From positions 1 through 27,693 of the forward strand of contig JASGDY010000062.1 of assembly GCA_047606825.1 (NCBI GenBank): a stretch of 27,693 nucleotides of DNA, written 5' to 3'. The notes beneath the pieces are model-generated. The model made no database searches. It was not told the origin of the DNA and was given only the letters and a program-made list of their open reading frames with translations. How positions within the stretch are numbered: the first letter of the stretch is position 1; every line of letters starts with the position of its first letter. The translations under genes and the position numbers were made by a program. The stretch comes from Rhizosphaericola sp047606825 (GTDB taxonomy: Bacteria; Bacteroidota; Bacteroidia; Chitinophagales; Chitinophagaceae). Below are positions 8,649-16,973 of this stretch, piece by piece.

Positions 8649-8858
8649 ATGTAAAATATAAATCAAAATCGTATAAGTCAGTTTCCAACCCCGCCCTTAC
8701 CAAAATTTGTGGAAAAACGCCATTAATATCCGAGCTGTGTTTAACATTTTAACCTACATGGAGTGAAATACTTCATGTTTTTTTCGTCTATCCGCACAGA
8801 CAAAGGCCTAATTATCGCTGGCCTATACATTATAAATAAAAATATACGCAAAAAGAAT

Positions 8859-8888
8859 GTTAAGTTTATATTAACGGACATATATTTG
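8859..8888 (+). promoter_or_regulatory. Promoter of the second susCD operon
   Basis: TATATTTG at 8881-8888 is an exact TAnnTTTG and is embedded in GACATATATTTGT, identical to the first susC promoter. The upstream GTTAA at 8859-8863 and ATTAA at 8870-8874 are also shared. The -33 element is poor (TGTT at 8858-8861 rather than TTTG). The predicted leader before susC2 is about 185-190 nt and contains the palindrome and hairpin listed next. Confidence 0.6.
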
Positions 8889-8947
8889 TGTTGACATTGT
8901 TTTAACACAAGAGAGTTTTCACGGAAGGATATTAAGCTGGGATTTTT

Positions 8948-8969
8948 TTATACGGCCATGGCCGTATAA
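8948..8969. promoter_or_regulatory. 22-bp perfect palindrome in the susC2 leader
   Basis: The left half TTATACGGCC is followed by AT and the exact reverse complement GGCCGTATAA. It lies about 60 nt after the promoter -7 element and just before a 15-bp hairpin. It could be an operator or an RNA structure; there is nothing comparable in the first susC leader. Confidence 0.55.
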
Positions 8970-8971
8970 GC

Positions 8972-9004
8972 ATGTGCCACACTGCCAAAGGCAGTGTGGC
9001 ACAT
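8972..9004 (+). promoter_or_regulatory. 15-bp hairpin in the susC2 leader, possible attenuator
   Basis: ATGTGCCACACTGCC (8972-8986) and its exact complement (8990-9004) flank the loop AAA. The following bases are ATAAAACC rather than a T tract, so it is not a standard terminator. With the adjacent palindrome it would make the transcript leader strongly structured 80-135 nt before the susC2 start. Confidence 0.55.
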
Positions 9005-9083
9005 ATAAAACCTTTTAGATATACATGGTTACATACTCAGTTGAAGGGTTCTTTATTTTTTAATTTAACACAATTTAAAACAC

Positions 9084-12000
9084 ATGAGTTCAGGAAAATT
9101 GACGAGACGCTTGAAGTTTCTTCTTGTTTTCTTTGCGTTTTCTGTTGGGGCTACATTTGCCCAGAAAGTCACGCTTAAAGGAGACGTTAAAACCAAAGAT
9201 GGGAAAGCCATAGAAGCTGCAACAGTCAGAATTGACGGTATCAACGGTTCCGTTGTCTATACGGATACCGCCGGAGTCTTTTCTATTACTGCCAAAAAAG
9301 GAGAGCATCTGGTGGTTGAAAGGGTTGGCTACAAACCAGAAACGATATTGGTTGACCCGGAAAAACTGGATTACAGTGTCGTGCTGGAGGAATCCTCTGC
9401 TGCATTGGACGAGATTGTCGTTACCGCCAATGGCGAGACAGTAAGAAAGAGGGAGCAAGGCTATACGTCCACGACTTTAAAAGCATCTGAAATAGTTATG
9501 TCCAAGCCACAGAGTATCGCAGGTGCTTTGGCGGGGAGGGTTCCCGGTCTGGACATTTCTGCCGTAGGAGGTGGTGTCAATCCGAACTATCGCTTGATAT
9601 TGAGAGGTCAGCGGTCTATCACGGGTAACAACAATGCCTTGATAGTGTTGGACAACGTGATTGTACCTTCTGATGTTTTGAATAACATCAATCCCGAAGA
9701 CATAGAATCCATGACCGTATTGAATGGCTCTTCCGGGGTTGCTTTGTATGGCTCCCAAGCGTCTAACGGTGCTATTATTGTAACAACAAAAAAGGCGAAA
9801 CAAGGTCCTCCGCAAGTCAATATATCCAATACTTCGACTTTGACAACCGTTGCTTTCTTGCCTAAGTACCAAAAAGAATTTGGTTCCGGTGGTGAGGGCT
9901 ATTCTTTGACAGAAGACGGCTATTCAGAGTATGTTTCCTTGGAAAACCAGTCTTATGGAACCCCTTACGATGGCTCCTTGCGCCAGTTGGGTGCTGCATT
10001 GGAAGACGGGTCTATATTGACGACACCTTATTCTTATTTTGAGGACAGGGCCAAATTTTGGCAAAAGGGATATACCAACCAGTCTGACTTTTCGATTTCG
10101 GGTGCTGATGACAAGTCTAGTATCATGTTTAGCGGTCAATGGCTGACTACCTCGGGCATTGTTTGGAAAGATAAATATACAAGAGCCGTGGCAACCCTAA
10201 ACGGCGGTAGGAAGTTTTTGCCCAATCTGGAATTGAACTATAAGGTAAGCTATACCCAGAACAGGTACAACACGACATCTGCATTGTCGACTGTGTATGA
10301 CCAGTTTAACAATATGCCGGGATGGATTCCTATCACACGTTTCAAAAACTGGAGGACGGATCCTTTTGCCAATCCCAACGGCTATTATAATCCTTGGTAC
10401 GGCAACCCCTATTTCACGATTGAAAACAATCGTTCTTATGTCAACAATGATTACTTGATTTCGGCTCTTAACTTGAAATGGTCACCTACCAAATGGTTGA
10501 GTTTTACATCCAGAACCGGATATGAGACGAGAACCATCGGACAGAAGAATACCACCGGGAAATTTACCTACACCGATTATGCCATCGAGGCAAGCGGCGG
10601 TAGTAAATCCGATATCGCCGGATATAACTATGACTATAACGGCAACAATAGCCAGTTGTTCCAGACAATGTTTGCGGAAGTACAGAAGAAGGTGAATGAT
10701 TTTAGTCTGTATTTGATGGTAAAGGGAGATTTGCAGAAGCAATATCTAAAATACACATCTGCCAGTGTTTCCGGTTTGACGGATAGTGCCATATTTAACT
10801 TGAGCAATTCGCAGAATAACCCATCGGCATCATCCAATTATTATCAGGCACGTCAGTTGGGTGCGACTTACGAGTTTAAGCTAGGCTATAAAAATTACTT
10901 GTTCTTCCATACCACTGGTCGTAAGGATTGGGTATCCATATTGGATCCGGACAACAGGTCGTTCTTTTATCCGGCATTTGACGTTTCTTTCGTAGCGTCT
11001 GACGCTATTGATGCCTTGAAAAACCTTAACTGGTTGAATGTATTGAAATTAAGGGCTAGCTGGTCCAAGGTGGGGCAGGTCAACTTGATCAACTACACTT
11101 ATGGTGCTTACGCCCTTACGCCGACATTTAGCCAGGGCAGTGGCTATCCATTCAATGGTGTTTCTGGCTATACCGTTGGTAGTGTCATCGTACAGCCGGG
11201 ACTGAAACCGGAAATGACCAAGGGTTGGGAGTTCGGTACTGACTTTACTTTGTTGGACAGCAGGGTTGACGGTAGCTTTACCTATTTCACAACCACGACC
11301 AACAACCAGACGATGCAGTCTCCGATTTCCACAGCTACGGGTTTTAGTTATTACCTAGGCAATGCCGGGGCGACAGCCAACAAGGGTATCGAGACCAAAC
11401 TGTCCATAACCGTTATTGACAACAAAGACGTTACCTTGACCCTTGCCGGCAACTATACACATACCAGTAGTATGGTGACGTCGCTCAACCCCAACTTACA
11501 ACAGTTGACTTTGGCAAGCTACTCTTATTCCTATTCCATCGCCGTACCGGGCATGCAGTGGCCGCAGATATACGGCACCGATTATCAACGCGACGACCAG
11601 GGACGTGTCATCGTCAACAAGACCACAGGCCGTCCGATAGCCAACAATGTATGGAAATACTTGGGCAATGCCAATGCTAAGGACATCATCGGTTTCATAC
11701 CCAGTTTCAGGTACAAGAGTTTATCCTTCAGTGCAGTGCTGGAGTATAGGGGGGGCATGAAGCGCTATAATGAAATTGGTAGATCTTTGGCTTGGTCTGG
11801 TATGGGCATCAATACGGTTAAATACAATAGAAAGGACTTTGTGTTCCCTAATTCTGTGTATCTGGACGATGATGGCAACTATGTGGAAAATACAAACATT
11901 GTCGTTAACCAGGGTAGTGACGGTTTCTGGACGTCCAGTGACTATAGAAATGTGGCCAGTAACTTTGTTACAAACGGCGCGTATATCAAAGTAAGGCAGT

Positions 12001-12230
12001 TAAGTGTCGCCTATTCTGTCCCGCAATCATTATTAAGAAAGACCAGTTTCATTAAGGCCGCTACCGTGAGTGTGCAAGGTAGGAATCTGTTCATCTTTAC
12101 GCCCAAGGACAATGTATATACCGATCCGGAATACAGTGCGGCCGGTTCCGACAGCAACGCCATAGGCCTTACGGGCTATGACTCGCCTCCTCAACGTTAC
12201 TATGGTGCGACTATTTCATTAACATTTTAA
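9084..12230 (+). CDS. SusC/RagA family TonB-linked outer membrane protein (second pair)
   Basis: The 1048-residue product has the same architecture as the first SusC. The signal peptide is FLLVFFAFSVGATFA (cleavage before Q27). A CarboxypepD_reg-like domain follows (about 30-102, LKGDVKTKDGKAIEAATVRI), then the TonB-box-like LDEIVVTANG (108-117). The plug runs to about 240 with ILRGQRS, LIVLDN and GSQASNGAIIVTTKK, and the barrel ends in YYGATISLTF. It is divergent from the first SusC through most of the barrel, so the pairs are not a recent duplication and probably take different ligands. The start lies in AACACATGAG, matching the first susC start. susD2 begins 13 nt after the stop, indicating an operon. 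The ligand is unknown. Confidence 0.95.
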   Translation: MSSGKLTRRLKFLLVFFAFSVGATFAQKVTLKGDVKTKDGKAIEAATVRIDGINGSVVYTDTAGVFSITAKKGEHLVVERVGYKPETILVDPEKLDYSVVLEESSAALDEIVVTANGETVRKREQGYTSTTLKASEIVMSKPQSIAGALAGRVPGLDISAVGGGVNPNYRLILRGQRSITGNNNALIVLDNVIVPSDVLNNINPEDIESMTVLNGSSGVALYGSQASNGAIIVTTKKAKQGPPQVNISNTSTLTTVAFLPKYQKEFGSGGEGYSLTEDGYSEYVSLENQSYGTPYDGSLRQLGAALEDGSILTTPYSYFEDRAKFWQKGYTNQSDFSISGADDKSSIMFSGQWLTTSGIVWKDKYTRAVATLNGGRKFLPNLELNYKVSYTQNRYNTTSALSTVYDQFNNMPGWIPITRFKNWRTDPFANPNGYYNPWYGNPYFTIENNRSYVNNDYLISALNLKWSPTKWLSFTSRTGYETRTIGQKNTTGKFTYTDYAIEASGGSKSDIAGYNYDYNGNNSQLFQTMFAEVQKKVNDFSLYLMVKGDLQKQYLKYTSASVSGLTDSAIFNLSNSQNNPSASSNYYQARQLGATYEFKLGYKNYLFFHTTGRKDWVSILDPDNRSFFYPAFDVSFVASDAIDALKNLNWLNVLKLRASWSKVGQVNLINYTYGAYALTPTFSQGSGYPFNGVSGYTVGSVIVQPGLKPEMTKGWEFGTDFTLLDSRVDGSFTYFTTTTNNQTMQSPISTATGFSYYLGNAGATANKGIETKLSITVIDNKDVTLTLAGNYTHTSSMVTSLNPNLQQLTLASYSYSYSIAVPGMQWPQIYGTDYQRDDQGRVIVNKTTGRPIANNVWKYLGNANAKDIIGFIPSFRYKSLSFSAVLEYRGGMKRYNEIGRSLAWSGMGINTVKYNRKDFVFPNSVYLDDDGNYVENTNIVVNQGSDGFWTSSDYRNVASNFVTNGAYIKVRQLSVAYSVPQSLLRKTSFIKAATVSVQGRNLFIFTPKDNVYTDPEYSAAGSDSNAIGLTGYDSPPQRYYGATISLTF

Positions 12231-12243
12231 TTTTTCCTTTATA

Positions 12244-13833
12244 ATGAGAAAGCAATTATTTAAGATATTATCTGCCGTGCTGTTGTCGGGCTTTGTGGCA
12301 ACGTCCTGCAACAAGTTTTTGGATGTCAATACCAATCCCAATGCTTCATCGACAACGTCGCCCGATCTGGTACTCAATCAGGCGATTGTATATACCGGCT
12401 CGATGGTCAATACGATGAATACTTATGGTATGCAGGTCGGCGGTTATGGTGCCAATGCCGGAGGCTATGGAGGGTTTGGTATTGTATGGACTTATGGTTA
12501 CTCTACCGGTGACTTTACAGGGATATGGTCTTCCTCCTATGATATATTGGAAGACTTCCAATATATCATCAACAGTACAGTGGGCAATAGCTATTACGAC
12601 TACTTCAATGCCGCTGCCAAGATTATGAAGGTATATAACTTTGAACGGCTGGTGGACTGGTACAACAATGTGCCTTACAGCGAGGCGCTCAACGCGAGCA
12701 ATACGACTCCTGCGTATGACGATGCGGCAACGATCTATGTGGACTTGGCAAGGACATTGGATTCGGCGATTACGACCATCAATGATGCCAGCGGTGCCTT
12801 GGCGTTGACGTCCGGAACAGATCCGCTGTTCAGCGGCGATATGACGTCATGGATTAAGTTTGCCAATACGCTTAAGCTAAGGCTGATCGTTAGGGCATCC
12901 AGCATTGTCACCTTTGACAATACGACATTTACCTCCGACGGTTTCCTAACGGACGATGCTATCGAAAACCCCACCTACTCCAAGGCAACAGGCAAGGCAA
13001 ATCCCATGTTTAGTGGCTGGGTGGCGGACTACACGGGTGCTGCTGGCAACAGGGCTTATATCCCCGCGATGTACACTTATGGCTATTATGACGGGAACAA
13101 GCTGACGGACACGGCTCGGGGCAAGGCGATATACTTTAAGTTTCCCAACACGCCGCTCAACCAGTTGGGTGTAGCCGGTACCACCAGCAACTATGCCCCT
13201 GACATCTCCGGAGCTTGGTACTGCTATTCCAGTTCCAATAGCGGAAGCCCGACAAAAACGTCTTTGGGTGACAATATCGGCGTGATGAAAGGTTATGATA
13301 TGGGTATGGTCTTGATGACGGCGGCCGAAAGCTACTTTTTGCAGGCAGAGGCGCAGATGCGCGGTATCATCTCCGGCGACGATGCGACATCGTTCAACAG
13401 CGGCATAGAGGCCTCTTTCCATTACCTGTATGAGTTGGCAAGCGGTACAGTTGCTACCGGGTATGACTATGAAACGGATGCAGCGACCTACATCACGACC
13501 AACACTTCAAGCTACCTCGTCAACTACTCTCTGGCGACGACCACCGCCCAGAAGCTGGAAGCCATCATCACGCAGAAGTACATCGCGCTTAACATGATCA
13601 ACTCCGACGAGGGCTGGAACGAGTACAGGAGGACAGGATACCCGGCAAGTGGTACGACGGCAGTCAACAACCCTTACGGCTCCTTTGCTTCCACACAATC
13701 GACGGCGACAAGGTCTGACCACTTGCCGACAAGGATATGCTATCCGACAACGGAATATGCCCTCAACAAATACAATGTGCCGGATGCCACGACTATTAGT
13801 CCGTTCACATCCCTAATTTTCTGGGCCAAGTAG
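12244..13833 (+). CDS. SusD/RagB family outer membrane lipoprotein (second pair)
   Basis: The 529-residue protein starts MRKQLFKILSAVLLSGFVATSC, with the lipobox ATSC and lipidated Cys22, then NKFLDVNTNPNAS, a typical SusD-like_2 mature start. Further family features are RLVDWYNNVPYSEALNASN, TPAYDDAATIYVDLARTLD, WIKFANTLKLRLIVRAS, AESYFLQAEAQMRG, and the C-terminal GWNEYRRTGYPAS with LPTRICYPTTEYALN. It should form the substrate-binding lid of the second SusC. Residues 66-80 are unusually rich in Gly and Tyr. A DUF1735-type lipoprotein gene follows after 48 nt, probably in the same transcript. Confidence 0.93.
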   Translation: MRKQLFKILSAVLLSGFVATSCNKFLDVNTNPNASSTTSPDLVLNQAIVYTGSMVNTMNTYGMQVGGYGANAGGYGGFGIVWTYGYSTGDFTGIWSSSYDILEDFQYIINSTVGNSYYDYFNAAAKIMKVYNFERLVDWYNNVPYSEALNASNTTPAYDDAATIYVDLARTLDSAITTINDASGALALTSGTDPLFSGDMTSWIKFANTLKLRLIVRASSIVTFDNTTFTSDGFLTDDAIENPTYSKATGKANPMFSGWVADYTGAAGNRAYIPAMYTYGYYDGNKLTDTARGKAIYFKFPNTPLNQLGVAGTTSNYAPDISGAWYCYSSSNSGSPTKTSLGDNIGVMKGYDMGMVLMTAAESYFLQAEAQMRGIISGDDATSFNSGIEASFHYLYELASGTVATGYDYETDAATYITTNTSSYLVNYSLATTTAQKLEAIITQKYIALNMINSDEGWNEYRRTGYPASGTTAVNNPYGSFASTQSTATRSDHLPTRICYPTTEYALNKYNVPDATTISPFTSLIFWAK

Positions 13834-13881
13834 ATGGCGTGCGTATATAAAAGAACCTTATCTTATTAAAAAGAATCAACA

Positions 13882-14904
13882 ATGAACAAAATAAGCGTTA
13901 TCAAAAATAAGTACCTGCTCCTGCTGTTGCTGAGCATCTGTATCTTACTGCTGCCCTCGTGCCTCAAGGAGGGTAGCTCCTTTCCCCAATCCGACGATGA
14001 GGCAACGTCCATCGTCGAGCTGGGCAGTGCCCAGACTCCGGACTCCTATACAACGACCTATCAGGCTTTTAGTATTGCAACGGTATTCGAGAATGACACG
14101 GCAGGTTTTTACGTGATTGTGCAATACAACGGACCGACCAATACGGCTCCGGAGGACATAACGGTTACGCTAGGTACCGACACCGCAGCACTGAGTGCCT
14201 ATAATGACGAAAACAGTACCGAATATGTAGCCTTTGACGACGCGATGCTGTCTTATCCCACAACTGTAACGATTGCCAAGGGGACAGACAGAACGAGATT
14301 TCGAGTTATCGTAAATGATACCACAGGCTATGATTTTTCTGCGGTCTATGCATTGCCGTTGAAAATTGAAAGTACTACGTATGGTACGATATCTTCTAAT
14401 ACGTCCACAAAAATTTATGATTTTGTGGCCAAAAACAAATGGGATGGCGTTTATGAAGTAACAGGGACTTTGACGGATGTTTATAGTTCTGCTCTTAGCA
14501 ATATTAATAATTATTTATCTCAACAAGGTTACAGCACTATGGAGTATGAACTAAGAACAATTTCTAGTACAAAATGTGTTGCATATGATAATTATTTCTT
14601 TGGGGGATATTATATGCCAATAAGTTCGTGGACAGGAACGGCCTATGCCTATAGCTATTATGGCAGTTTCTCGATAATTTTTGAGTTTGATCCTGACACC
14701 GATGAGGTGGTAGGTGTAACAAACTATTATGGTCAGCCTGCTACCAATACACGTTATGCTGAGATAGACCCAAGTGGTACTAACAAATATGATGAATCCA
14801 GTAAAACCATAAATGTTAAATATTATATGTATCAATCTAGTGTTGTTTCCGGAACTCCCCGTGTATATTTTGATGAAACGTGGACGTATATAGGAGATAG
14901 ATAG
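13882..14904 (+). CDS. DUF1735-type SusE-like surface lipoprotein
   Basis: The 340-residue lipoprotein has a very hydrophobic signal sequence (YLLLLLLSICILLLPSC, lipidated Cys27). A beta-rich N-terminal domain follows at about 40-180, resembling the DUF1735/BT_3987-like N-terminal domain (SIATVFENDTAGFYVIVQYNGP, AALSAYNDEN, VTIAKGTDRTRFRVIV, YALPLKIES). The C-terminal half (about 185-340, KWDGVYEVTGTLTD to VYFDETWTYIG) looks like a second beta-sandwich as found in SusE-type accessory proteins. Proteins at this operon position usually sit on the cell surface and help bind the SusCD ligand. Base composition drops sharply inside the gene: hand counts give 37/60 GC at 13981-14040 but 18/60 at 14461-14520. 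The C-terminal domain may therefore have a different origin. The exact family of the C-terminal domain is uncertain. Confidence 0.78.
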   Translation: MNKISVIKNKYLLLLLLSICILLLPSCLKEGSSFPQSDDEATSIVELGSAQTPDSYTTTYQAFSIATVFENDTAGFYVIVQYNGPTNTAPEDITVTLGTDTAALSAYNDENSTEYVAFDDAMLSYPTTVTIAKGTDRTRFRVIVNDTTGYDFSAVYALPLKIESTTYGTISSNTSTKIYDFVAKNKWDGVYEVTGTLTDVYSSALSNINNYLSQQGYSTMEYELRTISSTKCVAYDNYFFGGYYMPISSWTGTAYAYSYYGSFSIIFEFDPDTDEVVGVTNYYGQPATNTRYAEIDPSGTNKYDESSKTINVKYYMYQSSVVSGTPRVYFDETWTYIGDR

Positions 14905-15010
14905 GTATTATATTCAAAGCGACAAAAAAACAACTATAGGATTTAACTTATTCAACTAAAGCGGAGATTCCGTAGGCTCAGTGAGTGTGCTTCCTCCCTT
15001 GATTAGCATT

Positions 15011-15054
15011 AATGGCAAAGAGGTCGGTATGAAAATACCGACCTCTTTGCCATT
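15011..15054. terminator. Terminator, 20-bp perfect stem (duplicated unit, left copy)
   Basis: Arms 15011-15030 (AATGGCAAAGAGGTCGGTAT) and 15035-15054 pair perfectly around GAAA, followed by TTTCT on the plus strand. The core, from GCAAAGAGG to its complement, recurs at 15550-15588. It can stop the plus-strand susC2 operon and the minus-strand copy of the small secreted protein gene. Confidence 0.88.
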
Positions 15055-15110
15055 TTTCTATTCAGAATTGTTCCTCTGTTAAATTAGCATTGTGGGTATT
15101 CGCCTTAATC

Positions 15111-15440
15111 CTATGGTTCAATATATTCCAATATTCTTATACTGTAAAATGTAGGACTTCCGATTGCGTATGATGTAGAGCCAGATGTTACTGACCCAGA
15201 ATTTCCAAGGTTGTCTTCATAGCTGAAATAAATGCTACTGCTGCCGCTGTTGGTTATGCTGACAGTGTTACTTGTCCCACTTAGGATAAATGTCCCAATA
15301 TTGTATTGCGTACTATTGGCCGGGACAGAATAGACATAACCACCTACTTCTATGGTAAGTGTTTGGCTGGTGTTATTGTAGATAAAGATGGAGTTCTCCG
15401 GATACCGTAACCACGCTGTTCGACTTGTTCCGCAGGGCAA
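15111..15440 (-). pseudogene. 5'-truncated duplicate of the adjacent small secreted protein gene
   Basis: The last 98 or so codons (from LRYPENSIFIYNNTSQ to the end) are roughly 80% identical to the intact 131-residue protein encoded at 15599-15994. The homology ends abruptly at 15411 on this copy (15899 on the other). Upstream of that, the frame runs into unrelated palindromic DNA, giving MPCGTSRTAW instead of a signal peptide. Without secretion signal, native start or promoter it is best read as a decapitated duplicate, although the remaining frame is still open. The terminator at 15011-15054 is its original downstream hairpin, duplicated with it. One codon is missing relative to the intact copy near TFIL(S/TV)G. 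Confidence 0.75.
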
Positions 15441-15549
15441 GTCGGACGACAGATAAAACGGATTTAAAATCCGTCCTTATAAAATGTTCGGGATGTTAGC
15501 ACTGAGCACCCCCAACAGCGAAGAACATATATTGCGTAGTTTTTCCTAA
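15412..15549. repeat. Palindrome-rich junction between the two duplicate copies
   Basis: This unduplicated stretch contains CGACTTG/CAAGTCG around 15419-15456, a nearly loopless palindrome ACGGATTTAAAATCCGT near 15460-15476, and TGTTCGGGAT with CAACAGCG near 15486-15522. The last resembles the outer part of the fourth hairpin of the 119-bp repeat. It may be a decayed relative of that family inserted at the duplication breakpoint. Confidence 0.4.
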
Positions 15550-15588
15550 AGCAAAGAGGTCGGTATGAAAAATACCGACCTCTTTGCT
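15550..15588 (-). terminator. Terminator, 17-bp perfect stem (duplicated unit, right copy)
   Basis: Arms 15550-15566 (AGCAAAGAGGTCGGTAT) and 15572-15588 pair perfectly around GAAAA. It lies 10 bases past the stop of the intact minus-strand secreted protein gene and is a near copy of the hairpin at 15011-15054. Confidence 0.85.
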
Positions 15589-15598
15589 ATTCTATTAT

Positions 15599-15994
15599 TT
15601 ATTCAGCATATTCACCTACTGTTATTTTGTAGAATGTGGGACTTCCGATTGTGTAGGATGTTGAACCAGATGGTACTAAACCGGAATTTCCAAGGTTGTC
15701 TTCATAAGCAAAGGAAATGTTACTGCTACCAACATTTGTTATACTGACGGTATTGCTTGACCCAACTGTTAAGATAAATGTCCCAATATTATATTGTGGA
15801 CTGTTGGCCGGGACAGAATAGACATAACCCCCTACTTCTATAGTAAATGGTTGGCTGGTGTTATTGTAGATAAAGATGGAGTTCTCCGGATACCGTAACG
15901 ATAGAAGGCTGTTTTCTCTCACGAGGTTTTTTGCCGGGGCAACCATCACAAAGGAAAGGATTCCTAACAGTGTAAGCCAAGTGTACTTTTTCAT
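15599..15994 (-). CDS. Small secreted hypothetical protein
   Basis: The 131-residue product has a clear signal peptide (MKKYTWLTLLGILSFVMVAPA, cleavage near APA-KN). The mature part of about 110 residues is rich in Ser, Thr, Asn, Gly and Tyr: RYPENSIFIYNNTSQPFTIEVGG, VYSVPANSPQYNIGTF, SNTVSITNVGSSNISFAYEDNLGNSG. The alternating pattern suggests a small all-beta domain. I do not recognise the family and there are no catalytic motifs or cysteines in the mature part. It is transcribed alone on the minus strand, towards the susC2 operon, with its own terminator. A truncated copy lies just downstream. AT content is higher than in the neighbouring housekeeping genes. A structural or adhesin-like role is possible but unsupported. 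Confidence 0.7.
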   Translation of the reverse strand: MKKYTWLTLLGILSFVMVAPAKNLVRENSLLSLRYPENSIFIYNNTSQPFTIEVGGYVYSVPANSPQYNIGTFILTVGSSNTVSITNVGSSNISFAYEDNLGNSGLVPSGSTSYTIGSPTFYKITVGEYAE

Positions 15995-16065
15995 AAATAA
16001 AAGTTTTAGGTTAAAAAAGGATTACAGTATAAAATTAAACAAAAAAACATGAAACCATAAAAACA

Positions 16066-16123
16066 CGTAGAGACGCAGGATCGTGCATCTCTGCACCCGT
16101 GGTTTCTGCGTAAACCAACCACG
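16066..16123. repeat. Degenerate palindromic intergenic repeats
   Basis: CGTAGAGACGCA at 16066-16077 faces TGCATCTCTGCA at 16084-16095 around GGATCG, an imperfect palindrome like the GTAGAGACG-type dispersed repeats seen in many genomes. Directly after it, CGTGGTT (16098-16104) and AACCACG (16117-16123) form a 7-bp stem. They lie between the divergent small secreted protein gene and the permease gene. Confidence 0.45.
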
Positions 16124-16225
16124 AAGCTCCGAAGCTTGATTCTGAACGGTGATTTGCCTTTTGACAAGTGCAGAGCAATTGACTACCTTTAACCCGCCTT
16201 AAAAAATGGTACGCAATACAGTAAA

Positions 16226-16972
16226 ATGGGAAATTTGTTGCAACAGGTCGGCGGTTATGTGTTGATGCTCCGAAGGATGCTGTATCCTCCCGAGAACGCG
16301 CGGATGTTTGGCAAGCGGATGGTCCAAAGCTGCGGTTTTGTTGGCATTCAAAGTTTGGGACTGGTCGTATTGGTGTCTTTCTTTCTGGGGATGATTGCCG
16401 TGCTTCTGTGCCAGTACATGATTGACAATCCAATCGTGCCGCATTTTGTGGTCGGGACGATGACGCGCGATCTTTTGTTGTGGGAACTGACACCGACGGG
16501 CATCTCCGCACTGCTGGCCTGTGTCATTGGTTTTCGGATGACGTTTGCGATTGGCTCCTACCGACGGGAAGAGCAGATGGATGCACTGGAGGTGATGGGT
16601 GTCAATTCGGCGTCTTATATTGTGTTTCCCCTTGTCTTGAGCTCGATTTTTATGGTTCCGTTGTTGCTGGTACTGTCTTTTTTCATTAGTCTTTTTGGCG
16701 GATTTGTCCTTTGCTACGCATCCGACATCATTCCGTACAACGATTATATACAGGGATTACAGGTTGACCTCAGAAACATCGGGATAGAGTTGTTTTTTAC
16801 CAAGATATATCTTTATGCATTCATCATTTCGTCGATAGGTGCTTACTTGGGTTACAGTTTCAGCGGGACAGTTCAGCAGTTGAGTAGGCGCTCGACCACG
16901 TCCATAGCGATTAACTGTCTGTTGCTGATACTGTTGGACTATGTGATTACCGACATGCTGTTGAATGCGTAA
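16226..16972 (+). CDS. MlaE/YrbE-type ABC transporter permease
   Basis: The 248-residue membrane protein has MlaE length and layout. A short amphipathic start (GYVLMLRRMLYPPENARMFGKRMV) is followed by hydrophobic segments at about 45-65, 88-110, 147-178, 192-214 and 228-245. The MlaE-like EEQMDALEVMGVNSASYIVFP (EQ.DALE.MG.n...yLv.P) is the conserved cytoplasmic coupling region. MlaE dimers, with MlaF ATPase and an MCE protein, move phospholipids between inner and outer membrane. In Bacteroidota the permease gene is normally followed directly by an MlaF-like ATPase and an mce gene. Here neither is present and a dispersed repeat starts one base after the stop. It is thus an orphan permease, possibly served by components elsewhere. 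The start was chosen because it fits the family N-terminus; an ATG at 16206 is out of frame. Confidence 0.9.
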   Translation: MGNLLQQVGGYVLMLRRMLYPPENARMFGKRMVQSCGFVGIQSLGLVVLVSFFLGMIAVLLCQYMIDNPIVPHFVVGTMTRDLLLWELTPTGISALLACVIGFRMTFAIGSYRREEQMDALEVMGVNSASYIVFPLVLSSIFMVPLLLVLSFFISLFGGFVLCYASDIIPYNDYIQGLQVDLRNIGIELFFTKIYLYAFIISSIGAYLGYSFSGTVQQLSRRSTTSIAINCLLLILLDYVITDMLLNA

Positions 16973-16973
16973 T

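Noticed and set aside
8704..8724. Perfect DnaA-box-like TTTTCCACA (minus strand) near 8710
   Set aside because: A single box without a cluster or neighbouring replication gene; expected by chance in AT-rich spacers.
12946..13422. 158-residue minus-strand frame inside susD2
   Set aside because: Antisense shadow of the SusD coding sequence with His/Arg/Val-rich composition and no homology recognised.
16035..16511. 158-residue minus-strand frame over the permease start
   Set aside because: Overlaps the MlaE-type permease and repeat DNA; the translation is low in hydrophobic core and not recognisable.
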